Assembly (NCBI GenBank): GCA_034509495.1
Contig: CM067522.1
Location: forward strand, 12,258,023 to 12,322,022
DNA: 64,000 nucleotides
Source: Acestrorhynchus altus
Lineage: Eukaryota > Chordata > Actinopteri > Characiformes > Acestrorhynchidae
Reading direction: 5' to 3'
A model generated the notes under the pieces. That model was not told where the DNA came from. It saw nothing but the letters and a program-made list of their open reading frames with translations, and did not search any database. Below, one piece after another: positions 11,801 to 21,900 of this stretch (position 1 is its first letter; the number at the start of each line of letters is the position of its first letter). The position numbers were made by a program, and so were the translations under genes.

Positions 11801-12749
11801 CCCAGCACGAAACCAAAACTGAGAGGACCCAGAACAGCCGCAAAGGTAGCCAGGTACAACTTTCCATTCTTTACTTTGCTGAAGAACAAAAGCCGTATTA
11901 ACTTTCAGCCCATCATGAGGTCCTATGTTTCTTCAAGGGTTCTCCAGTAAAGAAAACAGTTCTATATACAACCATGAACATTCAAAGAACCCTTTGCATG
12001 ATTAAAGGGTTCTATGGGATGTTCTTTAAGCTGATACTGTGCTGTAGAGTGTTCTACGTAGAACATTTTTGCTGTAGTGTTCTATATAGAACCTTTTAAA
12101 AAAAATGATTCTATATAACATAAAAAGTTCTACTTTTTCAACACTTAAAAAAAATCTATATAGAACCTTCTACAGCCCATTCTGCAAAGACACATTTAAT
12201 TATGATGATTAAAGAACCATTCTATATAGTGTTCTATATAGAACCCCTTTCGTCATTGAAGAATCCTTGAAGAACCATCATGTTTAAGTATGTATAACCC
12301 TTTTAGGTAAGATATAGCACCCTTTTCAAAACAGTTCTATACAGAACCCTCAACAGCCCATTCTCCATTAGAACCCTTCCACAATGCAAAGTTATTTTCA
12401 GTGTTCGTGGTTCTATCATTTTTTTTTACTGATGAACCCTTTTGGTGCTATATAGAACCAATTAAAATGGTTCCATATAGAACAGTGCATTCACCATCAA
12501 TCTGAAAGACCTTAACAAGATTTTGAGAACCATTGATTCATGCAAATGTTCATGGTTCTAAATAGAACCACTATCTTCACTGAATAACCCTTAAAGAACC
12601 CTAAGTGTGTGGTATGTGTAGTTCAGTGCAGTAGTGATTGAGCAGTTAGTGACTTACTCTAGATAGGCGTCCTGCTCTGTCCTGTCCTGCCCCTCTGTCC
12701 TGTCCTGCCCCTCTGACAGCAGTGGTCTCGACTCCTCTTCATGATTCAT
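5835..12749 (-). CDS. slc2a8: Solute carrier family 2 member 8-like (GLUT8) facilitated hexose transporter, 10 coding exons, 500 aa
   Basis: Coding exons in transcript order: 12749-12658, 11878-11716, 11522-11316, 11080-10981, 8520-8309, 7335-7186, 7027-6919, 6808-6632, 6490-6345, 5981-5835. They total 1503 bp, all join in phase, and TAA is at 5837-5835. Family marks are GRKLSL after helix 2, RVLTGLASG, PETPRYL, QQLTGINA (residues 286-293), DRAGRK, GWGPTPWLVMSEIFP and a C-terminal PETKGKTLEEI. Class III GLUTs carry a large, N-glycosylated loop 9, and here it holds KNQTNSS. An acidic dileucine signal (E6-S-R-P-L10-L11) fits GLUT8, which is held on late endosomes and lysosomes. GLUT8 was preferred over GLUT6 because GGWVVEKIGRKLSL, CVLTNW and the C-terminal EIQAHF resemble GLUT8. 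The family moves glucose and related sugars by facilitated diffusion through 12 membrane helices. The gene is head-to-head with ttc16. An 18-bp tandem duplication follows the dileucine signal. Confidence 0.92.
8813..9040 (-). mobile_element. hAT-like MITE (family A), inverted copy in slc2a8 intron 4
   Basis: Starts agggcttgtcgatatg and carries, inverted, the gagtagaggaggagctga core of the 10433-10769 copy. The right end is not clear. Confidence 0.5.
9810..10190 (-). mobile_element. Inverted-repeat element, family B
   Basis: Runs from cacaagtattggggcacct to actctacaggaggcagacac through shared words (ggagtaactgtctct, ttggagcattgctgtgagga, atggagcaccatcattccag). Other copies: 16970-17310, 17930-18120, 22265-23085, 28040-28440, 28720-28912, 29715-29915, 32170-32400, 49770-50030, 51985-52262, 56625-56968 and 63105-63290. 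No coding capacity. Confidence 0.65.
10433..10769 (+). mobile_element. hAT-like MITE (family A) with 8-bp target-site duplication
   Basis: The termini agggctgggcgatatgg (left) and tattgcctagccct (right) are imperfect inverted repeats. The 8-bp sequence ATGTCATA occurs directly on both sides (10425-10432 and 10770-10777). An 8-bp duplication is diagnostic of hAT transposons. At 337 bp with no transposase it is non-autonomous. Relatives are at 8813, 28066-28295 and 46670-46941. Confidence 0.8.
11925..12600. repeat. Long AGAACC/GGTTCT palindromic repeat array in slc2a8 intron 1
   Basis: About 680 bp between slc2a8 exons 1 and 2 are packed with degenerate units of gttctatatagaaccctttt in both orientations, including gtgttctatatagaacccc and tgttctatatagaacc. 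It looks like an expanded, decayed inverted-repeat family rather than a simple tandem satellite. Confidence 0.75.
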
Positions 12750-12934
12750 CGTGTCGTTCAGAGCGGTTTTCCAAACAGCACGATCCTCCAAATCCCTCTA
12801 ATACCCGAAACGACTGAAGTCAATTCATGAAGTCAATAACAGTACATTCAGCCGCTGCGCAGCCCGTGCGCAGCACCCCCCGAGACACCCACAGACCCGC
12901 TGCACCGGGCGCAGCTCGTACTGTGGTCAGCTGA

Positions 12935-12943
12935 TGCGCATGC
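12935..12943. promoter_or_regulatory. NRF1-like site TGCGCATGC
   Basis: TGCGCATGC matches most of the palindromic NRF1 consensus TGCGCATGCGC. It lies in the CpG-rich half of the slc2a8/ttc16 intergenic region, beside an E-box (CAGCTG, 12929-12934). NRF1 sites are common in housekeeping and bidirectional CpG promoters. Confidence 0.4.
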
Positions 12944-12961
12944 TGTTAACAATAAAGCCGC

Positions 12962-12972
12962 GGCCGCCATTG
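12962..12972. promoter_or_regulatory. YY1-like site GGCCGCCATTG
   Basis: GCCGCCAT is the reverse complement of the YY1 core ATGGCGGC. It sits about 20 bp from the NRF1-like site, in the transition from CpG-rich to AT-rich sequence, a usual position for YY1 near start sites. Confidence 0.4.
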
Positions 12973-13157
12973 CCTTCAAAATAAAAGTCACCTATCGGCG
13001 CAAAATCTAGTACCTTTAAAACCGCAGCTAATTTGAACATTCCGGTAATTTCATTACTTTCAGAGTTATTTAAAATGTATATATTAATGAAAAAATTAAA
13101 TTTGAAGTTTGTAAAAATGCTTAGGTATCTACCTTTCCTGTTACTTTTTCTTTTAGC

Positions 13158-13171
13158 GTTTCCATAGTTAC
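13158..13171. promoter_or_regulatory. RFX-type X-box candidate GTTTCCATAGTTAC
   Basis: The 14-mer fits the ciliary X-box pattern (two six-base half-sites with a 2-bp spacer, ideal GTTGCCATGGCAAC) with a few mismatches, one at the fourth base of the right half-site. It is about 190 bp upstream of the ttc16 start codon. RFX factors drive ciliary genes through X-boxes, and TTC16 is thought to be a cilium- or testis-associated TPR protein. Function is inferred. Confidence 0.35.
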
Positions 13172-13363
13172 TGTTACTGTGATTAAAATAACAGTATTTG
13201 GATTTTAGCTGGTGGGTCTGATTTTCTCGCTTTGGTTATTATGATTTTATTGTATTTTCTGCAAATTTATTAAACACGACACTTCCCCCAGTGTTTACCT
13301 TTACTATATATCTTTTCTGGAATAATAGGACTAAAGTAATGAAAGGGCTGCTGAACACGCAGG

Positions 13364-14478
13364 ATGAGCACACAGGACTTTACTGAGGTATGTAAAATCT
13401 AAGGGTTTGTTTTTCTCAGCCTGACTGATGTAAACTGTAGTTCATTTAATAGAAAGTCCACTTCAGACATTAAGTAATGCTGTGTAGACACTGTGTAATG
13501 CAAAAGTTTGGGCCAAATGTTGGTCACAGTTTTTCTTACTATTCATATTTTAGCTACATAAACATATAATGAGCTGTATTAAAAGGCAATGAATTAAATT
13601 AAAGCCAAACATTCAACATTTAATCAAGATGAATTAAAAGCTTAAAATCCACCAAATCCTCCAAATCCTGTCCCAACAATCAGCAGCCTCAGGTCCTCTA
13701 ATCCACCGAAAATTGGCTTTCTGATCAAAAATCTGATCAAAGAATAAACCTCAAAACACAATCTAAGATTCCTGTAGCACTAGAAGCCTTTTGTTAGGAA
13801 AAATGGTGTAAATCCCCCAAACAAGAACCAAGACTTTTACAAACTGGGATATTTGCCAAACAGAGGCAGGGGATTACAGATAACCTTCACTACATGTTGT
13901 ATCTTCTAAACATACATGTTGGGCTCATATTGAAAGTTGCCTTTAAGTAATCAATCCAATATTTATTGACCATGGGTACTGAAGGGTTCTTTTAATCAGA
14001 AACAGCACAGTCAATCAGAAAGGCACTGCAGTATGTGCTTCTAACTATTAGAATAGAACTTTATTATTAGTGATATTTGTCATGATAGAGATACACTGCA
14101 CAATGGTGCTACAAATGGTTCTTTGAGCAGTGCACTCGAAGACCCTTTTTAGGTTCAGTGAAGTAGGTTTAAAGGTTTAAAAAACACCTTCAATTGAAGT
14201 AAAGGCATGTTTCCCTAAAACTCTCTCTGTCAAACCTTTATTTGAGTGAATAATAGTCAAATTGTGGATTTCTTTCCCTATAGTTCCATATAAATTAAAT
14301 GATTTGTAGCTCTGTCTTTTACTATATGCATTTTTTAAGGTGGACATCAATGGATCAGACCCAACATCTCAAAAATTATTTGGGTCCAGCAGCATTTTCC
14401 TGACCCCAGAGGTAAAATGTGGCAGGCTACATTTACAAAGTAGCCTTATAATAAAGGACAAAGCAAACAGTCAGTAAG

Positions 14479-14509
<31 letters not shown>

Positions 14510-14738
14510 AAATCTCAGCAATTCTACCTTATGTACATATGTCTTATGTCTTGCAGTTGTCAAGCAGGCGTGAAGGCATTCTCACTGTTCCAGTTTGAGA
14601 AGGCTGTCACTTGTTTCTCCAAAGCTATAACATTGCAGCCAGAACAGGTAGAAGAAAATGTATTCTAGTGATGATGATGAGTGATAATAATTAAATATTC
14701 AAATTGCTTTTCACTGTGTGTATACATATATATATATA

Positions 14739-14806
<68 letters not shown>

Positions 14807-15887
14807 ATGTATTTTTACCTCTGAAGACTCGGTTTTATGTTGAGAGGGCAGATGTGTATCTTCAGCTGTGTGACTTCAAGTCTGCATCCCTAGACTACAA
14901 GCATGCTTGCTACCTGGAACCACACACTGAGGCTTATGTTCATCGCCTTGCGTTCATTTACTACATGCAGGTGACTATGGTGGATTGCACATCAACTCAG
15001 TTCTGCTCTTAGCACATCCAGTCATAAGCAGTATAAATTGATGTGCTGGGAAACTGCACATATGCTCCTACTGCTATGTTTAAATCTAAAACACAGGTCC
15101 TGATAATGAATGTTTTTGGATTAGGAAGTTTGGGTTCATCATATGATCTGTTTACACCAACAAGGGGCAGTGCCTATGTGACCAGGGGGTGTTCTTGGAG
15201 GCATTGGAGTTTTTTACTAAAGCAGCTGAACTGAGGCCCAACTACAAACCTTATCACACAAGAAGGTCTGTTCAAGCTTGGTGCTTCTGAGATCATTAAA
15301 TATCTTATATTATTCATTAATTTGAAATCCATTAGCTACCTAGCAAATTATTTTGTGCTTCCCAGCTGTCTGATTTGTTTTTTCAATTATGTAGAGCCTA
15401 ATGACCAGCAGGGGGAGATGTACCTTTAGCATTCTTGTTCCAGTTCATCCATTGGTCAGTGTTCTAATATGGTCCTGGAGCCTCCCCCTGCAATTTTTAG
15501 TGCTAAAAAAATATCCAATCCAAAATACCTCAAACGAGACTAGAAAAGCACTTACAAGCTGTGATACTTGGGGTGCTACTAGGTACTAGGTACTAGGTAT
15601 TATCTGCATCTGTTCACAGTATTAGTCATTTAATAGTATCGTACCATACCATAATAGTCATCAGGGTGCCCAAAATATTGCATGTCACTGTATATATATC
15701 CAGAGATCTGGTTAACTGAAGAGTATTCTCTCTCCATAGCTTGGCATGTCTCACTGCTCTTGGCCGTTACACTGACTGCATTCGACTGGTCACTAACTTG
15801 CTGGAGACTGACACCCCATCATCTGACCTTTTCACTCTAAGAGCCCGCTTGTACCACCAGCTCAATCAGGTTAACTCTTAAGTTCTG

Positions 15888-15922
<35 letters not shown>

Positions 15923-18900
15923 TTTTGAATAACAAGTAACAAATATTGATGGTTGGGATTGGGGTTCCTCAGGCTGTGCTGTGCTACTTTGACCTAAAAG
16001 CAGCTCTGAAGCTCAACCCAAGCTGTGCAGAAGCACTGGCATTGCTTGAGGAGCTGAAGGAAGCAGCTGAGCGCTCCCATCAGCAGGCAGTGACTAAAGC
16101 TGTGGAGGGAAAGCTGACTGATGCTGTGGGAAAGATCAGCAAGGCTTTAGAGCAGAACCCTGAAAAGGCTCAGTATTACCTCTTTAGGTGAGAACAACAT
16201 ACTGACATGGTTTTGGGTGACTGTGAGTTTTTTAAAATGATTAAAGTGTACAATCTGGACTTTAATTAGACCACTGAATACGCTCATCTATCTTCCCTAT
16301 GAGCCAAGTCATTGTTTTATTTCAGAGGCATGATTAATTACATTGTAAAAAATGTATAACTATAATTATTTGGCTAATTTAATGGTTTAACTGGCTCAAC
16401 AATATATATTGTGCTCCAGAGCATCAAGGACTTGAGGATTTCAGTCACCATAAGTAATTTGTCTGTTTGTAGTCTTGTTAAATATAAGATGTTCTCTAAA
16501 ATTCATTTGAAAATAACACAGCCCTTTAAGTGACTGTCTTGTGATGTGATAGTGTCTGAAACAAGCAACCAGTTGTTAACTTGGGTTCAAAGGAGTCGAT
16601 ATTGGACCCAAATATTGAATTATGTACCAAATATGAGGCGTCAGTGTTTTTGAGAATGTGAGGTTGCAAGGTCTGACAAGCTAATAAGCTGTTTCAGAGT
16701 ATTAAATAAACTTGTATTTATTATTTATTATTTATTATTTATCATTTTTCAGCTCTGAAGAACCACACCAGAAATGCATGTTCCCTGCATATGCACCTAC
16801 ATTCACACCTAAGTGTTGTTGCAAATGTCTAATTAGCCAGTGACAGCAGTACATAAAAACATGCAGATTTAATGAAGTGAAAGGCATTTCATTACACTGA
16901 ATGTCTTATTTACTTCCCAGATAACATTTCAGAACTACAGGTTTTATGTTCTGTAATAAATTGTGTAGAAATGTTTGTGAACATCCATTTTAATGAAGTC
17001 ATACAGCTACTTGAACTTGTGCCCACTGCTGCAAATGCACACACTCCATGTCTAATCTCTGTAGAGAAGTACTGAAAATAGAATAGAACTCTTTGGATCA
17101 GTTAATCTTGAACATTAACCAGTTGGCATCATGCTTAATGCCAGGTGTGGGCTAGATGGGTATAAAGCCCCCAGCATTGAGCTGTAGAGCACTGGAACTG
17201 TGTTCTCTGGAATGATGGTTCAACATCCAGTACTTTTGGGATGAGTTGGGGATGAACTGGAGTGACCTCACTAACACTTCTGTCACTGAATGCAGTTAAA
17301 TGCTCACAGCAATAATGGACATTTACAAGATCAACTTCAGTATTTTAATCTTGTTTCTCCCTGAAATAAAATTTGCATGCAAACAGGGTTTATCTCAGAC
17401 ATGGTATCCTTTAAGGCCTTCGGCAGATAAAGTATGTGTCAAGCCCCAGTCCAGACCAGAACAGGGTTTATATGTTATATGTTCTATAAAAGCAGCCACT
17501 TGAGGGCAGTGATTGACAGTGATTTTACTCTACTTTGTATTGTGGGAAATCCAGGGTAATGTGAGGATTGTCATGGAAAGACAAGTTAGATATAACAAAG
17601 CCCAAAAGCCACAAACACAGGCCAGTAAACAGTTTTGTTAATAATGTTAGTTTGAATATTGTCAGATATTATTGCCAAATATGTCATCAAATCTGCCCTG
17701 TCAGTGGTTTTTACCCCTAAACTCTGAATAAACATGCTATAAAGGTTCTTTAAGCAATGCCATTTAGCAATCAAGGTGCGTGTGAAGAACCATTTTAAGA
17801 GTTTAAAGCAGGGGACACCAACCCTGCTCCTGGAGAACTAACCTCTGGCATATTTTAGATGCAACCCTAATCCACCCCAACTGATCCAATTAATCCAATT
17901 ATTTTTAGTTTTCTAAAAATACACTATATGGTGAAAATTATTTTGACTTTTCTTCTGAAAGCTTATTAAAAAGAGTTTATCCTGCTTTTGATGGAGTAAC
18001 TGTCTCTAATGTTTTGATTTTTGGAGCATTGTTGTGAGGATTTTATTGCATTCAATGACAAGCTCCCAAAGGTTTTTCAGAGAACACAGGTCCCCTGCTC
18101 CACAGTGTAATGATGAGGGCTTTATATCAATCAATGGATTGTATAGCGTTTTTAACAACAAGGAGTTGTCACAAAGCGGCTTTACAGAAATCCGGGTCAA
18201 AGCATCAAATGAGCATTTATACCCCTCTAGGCTGTCTTACATATATGAAAAAAATTGCATAAACTCTTTTTAGTTTCAAGGTATATAAAGTTTACTGTAA
18301 TTACTGTAAAGATTATTCCCTGGTTACTGCCCTGGTAATGGGATTCTTCATTCTTGCCTGCTCTAGAAACAAAAATGCTGGTATGCAAATGTCGTTTTCC
18401 ATCAACATGCTTTTTATGCATTACAGAACCATAAACTTTGTCAGTATTCTCAATACCATACATTAATCTTGCAAATCTCCACAGAGGGATACTCTACCGC
18501 AGACTGAAAGACTTCATCGCTGCCATAGAGGACTTGGCACTTGCTGTTGAATTCAGAGATGCTGGATCAGAATGCCTTGAGGGACAGAAGCCTGAGGACT
18601 ACAAGGGCTTGGAAGAGGATGCACAAACCCAACTGGTGCTAACTTACAATGATTTTGCAGTCCACTGCTTCTCCCAGGGCTTCTACAGTGAGGCCAGCAT
18701 GCTTTTGACTAAGGCTATCCATGAGCAGAGAGATGAAAGCAAGCTCTTCTTCAACAGGGGAGGTATGAGGCGAGGGTTAAAGACTGAATACAGCTCAGTG
18801 CATTCTGCTTTGTGCACTGTCTCTAGGCAAAACCTTATCATGAACTTCTAGAAATGGTTATTAAACTGTTTATTCCCATTTGCAGGTTAGAACTCCCTCT

Positions 18901-21900
18901 ATCTCATGACATTCCCAGACTATAAGGTGTTTGTCAATGGAGTTCTGAACTCTTGCTGGGTTTGATCTTATGATCTCCTCACACTTGATGATGAGGAGTC
19001 TGTTGAGCCAACCTAGAACTGTAAAATTACGCTACACGAAACACAGTTCTGAGTAAATGTACCTTTCTGTCTTGTTAAGCACAGATAGTTCAGGGTTTCA
19101 CAGTTCTGGAGTTGTGCAACTGTCTGACTGCATGCTTGTCAAGACGGCGGAGATCAGCTTGAATCCCATCAACACTACAGCCCTCCATGCCCAGGAGTCT
19201 AAAAATAGGGTGGCTTCCTCTTATTGGATGGAAGGAGTGTTAACCTCATGAGAATTAACAGTATACAAATTGAGGGCGAGGGACAGGGTGTGTTCACACT
19301 AGCTTTTTGTTCCAGACCCGGGAGCACTTGCTTTGTGTTCGGTAAGTTAGGTAAAGTTTGAGCTCGGGAGAGGTCCAGAGAACCAACCCATGATCCTCCT
19401 GAACTCAGTGGTCTGGGATTTGCTTCAAGCTGACTCTGGCTTGGTTTGCTGTGAATGTGAAAGCTTTCTGCTCCTAGAATAGTGTGCGGGCTTGCATGAT
19501 TGGTTAATTTTGTCATATTACTGCTACTTGTCACCTGCATGACTAAAATCCTCTCATGAGAATGGATCCTTGTTAGCAATGTCATGACTCCAGAAAGTGT
19601 TGAGGCTTGAGTGTTTGTTTTCAAGGAAAATAATGAAAAGCATTAGACTGGTGAACCTAGGCCCTGCCACTTTGCAAAACTATGTGCAGAAAAGTGACAT
19701 TTACAATTGTGCAATCGATCCATGGATCCATGGAATTATTTGGAATGGAAGAAAACCTGCGATAATCAGCCCTTCCCAAAAATGAACTTGTGTGCAAAAT
19801 CACTACTCAAAATGTTTCTGGAGATGGCTCTGCCTCTGAGGCAGAACACAGTTGGTTCAGACAGTAACCAATTAAAATTACCAGTAGGCAGAGCTTTAGA
19901 AACCCCCTGCTCAGAGCTTTATAAGATTCACATTTTTTAATATGATGTTGGTTTCTCAGAAAATTGCTTGGAAAACTAGTCACCTACCTCCTAAGGCAGC
20001 ATTTTCTTTGATTGCTTGCTTGTTAGCTGGTTAGGTAGAGTTCAGATGCATGTACAGAATGAAATTGAATACATGCCTCTTACTGTGACACCATCACATG
20101 AAAATGTCATGGTACTCTTCATGTTCTCATACAGTAAAGAAAGTATTGGATAGAAGCTGTGGAATGCTGCTTTAGACTCTAGCTGTCTAGTTTCCCAAGC
20201 TGTTATTGAGCACCATGATAAAAATATATTTTTAAAAATTTGTGTACTTTTAGGTAATGCATCTACATATATTTTAAATCGTTATTGCCTGAACCGATTG
20301 TGTTTGTTCTGCCTTAGAGGTAGACTTGCCTCCAGAACCATTTTGAGTAGTGATTTCGCACACAAGCCATAAACGTGCCCAGAATCAGTCTTACGTGTGG
20401 ACTTATGTATTTGAGATAAGTGTCAAAACTCTCTCTTACTTAATCTCTTACATTATAAGTTGAAATTTTTTCAGTGTGTATCATCTGCAAATATGGCATG
20501 ACAGTTAAATGTTATTACAGAAGTGAAAGTATAATTTGTTATGTCTAAGAAAGATCTGTTTGCTGTGTCTATCCACATGTTTGCATCTTGGTTTTCAGAT
20601 TGTTTTCTGAAGCAGAAGGAGTGGCATTCTGCCCTGGCTGACTACCAGCAGGCTGAGGAGCTGGACCCCCAGAACCCATGCATTTGGCTTCGTCTGGCCA
20701 TCATTCACAACACACTGGGACTGCAGAGTTTGGGCAGTTTGTAGGTTTACCTTATGAAAATGTGTTTCAAATAATATAATAATAATAATAATAATATTAA
20801 ATAAGTTGCTTTTCAGTTATATGGAGGTATGAGCTCTCTTAATTCTCATTCTGAAGGAAATTCCAGGAAGCAGCAGACACGTTTTCATTGGCCATTAAGT
20901 ACAACCCTGGAGTTGCTCAGTACTATGGAAATCGGGCTAAGGCTTATATCAGAATGCACAGTCTGGAGGAGGCCAAGCGAGATGCCATCAGTGCTCTCCT
21001 CTTAGATCCCACTAATGATGAGGCAAGTCCACATACTTCTGTTCAGTGCAGTTAGAAATTGGAAAGTGACACATTTTTATTGTCACTTTTAGGCAGGTGG
21101 GCAGATGGCCAGAAATGTAGAAATGTGCAGGCTTCATCTGAGTTCTTTCCAGTTCATTTGGGTCTGTTAGGGTAGGGGGATTGGAGTGCGGGGTGGAGTG
21201 AGTGTGGCCTTTGATTGATTTGACTTGCCCCTTGACCCTCTCAGTGGCCCTTGCGCATACTGACCAAATAACACTTTTTCAGGGTTTATATAGCTGCACA
21301 TACTTTGCAGTTAAATCGACACTTTCAAAATAGTTAAACATTTAACACGACATCGGAGTACCTTTTTTAACTCACAAAACAGGGTTAAAATAACTCTAAG
21401 TAGAAACATAACACTGCTCTGAGTTGTTTTACAATTTTATTAGTAATTATTTAACTCACATAAAATTGTTAATCTATGTACATCATAATACATATGTATT
21501 TTTTCATTGCATTTAACCCATACACACTAGAGAGTTCACACACCAGGCAGTTCAGAGCACTTCAGTCATGCCATGCCAATTTAGGGATTTGAACCAGCAA
21601 CTTTCTAGTCACAAGGCTGGTTCCGCCAGGCCACAGCTGCCCAATCAGGTGAGAGCGTGAACACAATGTCCCACTATCAGAAATTATGCAGTCGAGATCC
21701 CCACATTTGAGGAATTTGCAAGGGTCAGTGGAGTTGAATTAAGTCTTTGCAGAGTTAAACCGTGCTGGATTAACTCTGACCTGATCAACGCTGTCAAATA
21801 CTGAACACCATTTAAATCCCAGTGTGTTAAAATAACACTCTGAGAGTTAAAAACAACTCTGAAATCTTTAACTTTGAAATTTCTCTAGTTCTTTTGCTGT

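Larger units (their letters stand above)
12750..13363. promoter_or_regulatory. Head-to-head (bidirectional) promoter region between slc2a8 and ttc16
   Basis: The two start codons face away from each other and are 614 bp apart. The slc2a8 side (about 12760-12975) is much richer in G+C and CpG than the surrounding DNA, with gccgctgcgcagcccg and cgcggccgcc stretches, which suggests a CpG-island promoter. The ttc16 side is AT-rich. No TATA box is placed convincingly. The region contains NRF1-like, YY1-like and RFX-like motifs, listed separately. Shared use as a promoter is inferred from layout and composition only. Confidence 0.65.

Noticed and set aside
5835..12749. Naming the transporter slc2a6 from synteny with mymk
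   Set aside because: Residues around helix 2 (GGWVVEKIGRKLSL), CVLTNW and the C-terminal AHF resemble GLUT8, and the dileucine context also fits GLUT8.
19199..19624. 141-codon minus-strand open frame in ttc16 intron 8
   Set aside because: Lies across what looks like an interspersed repeat, with biased composition and no recognisable family.
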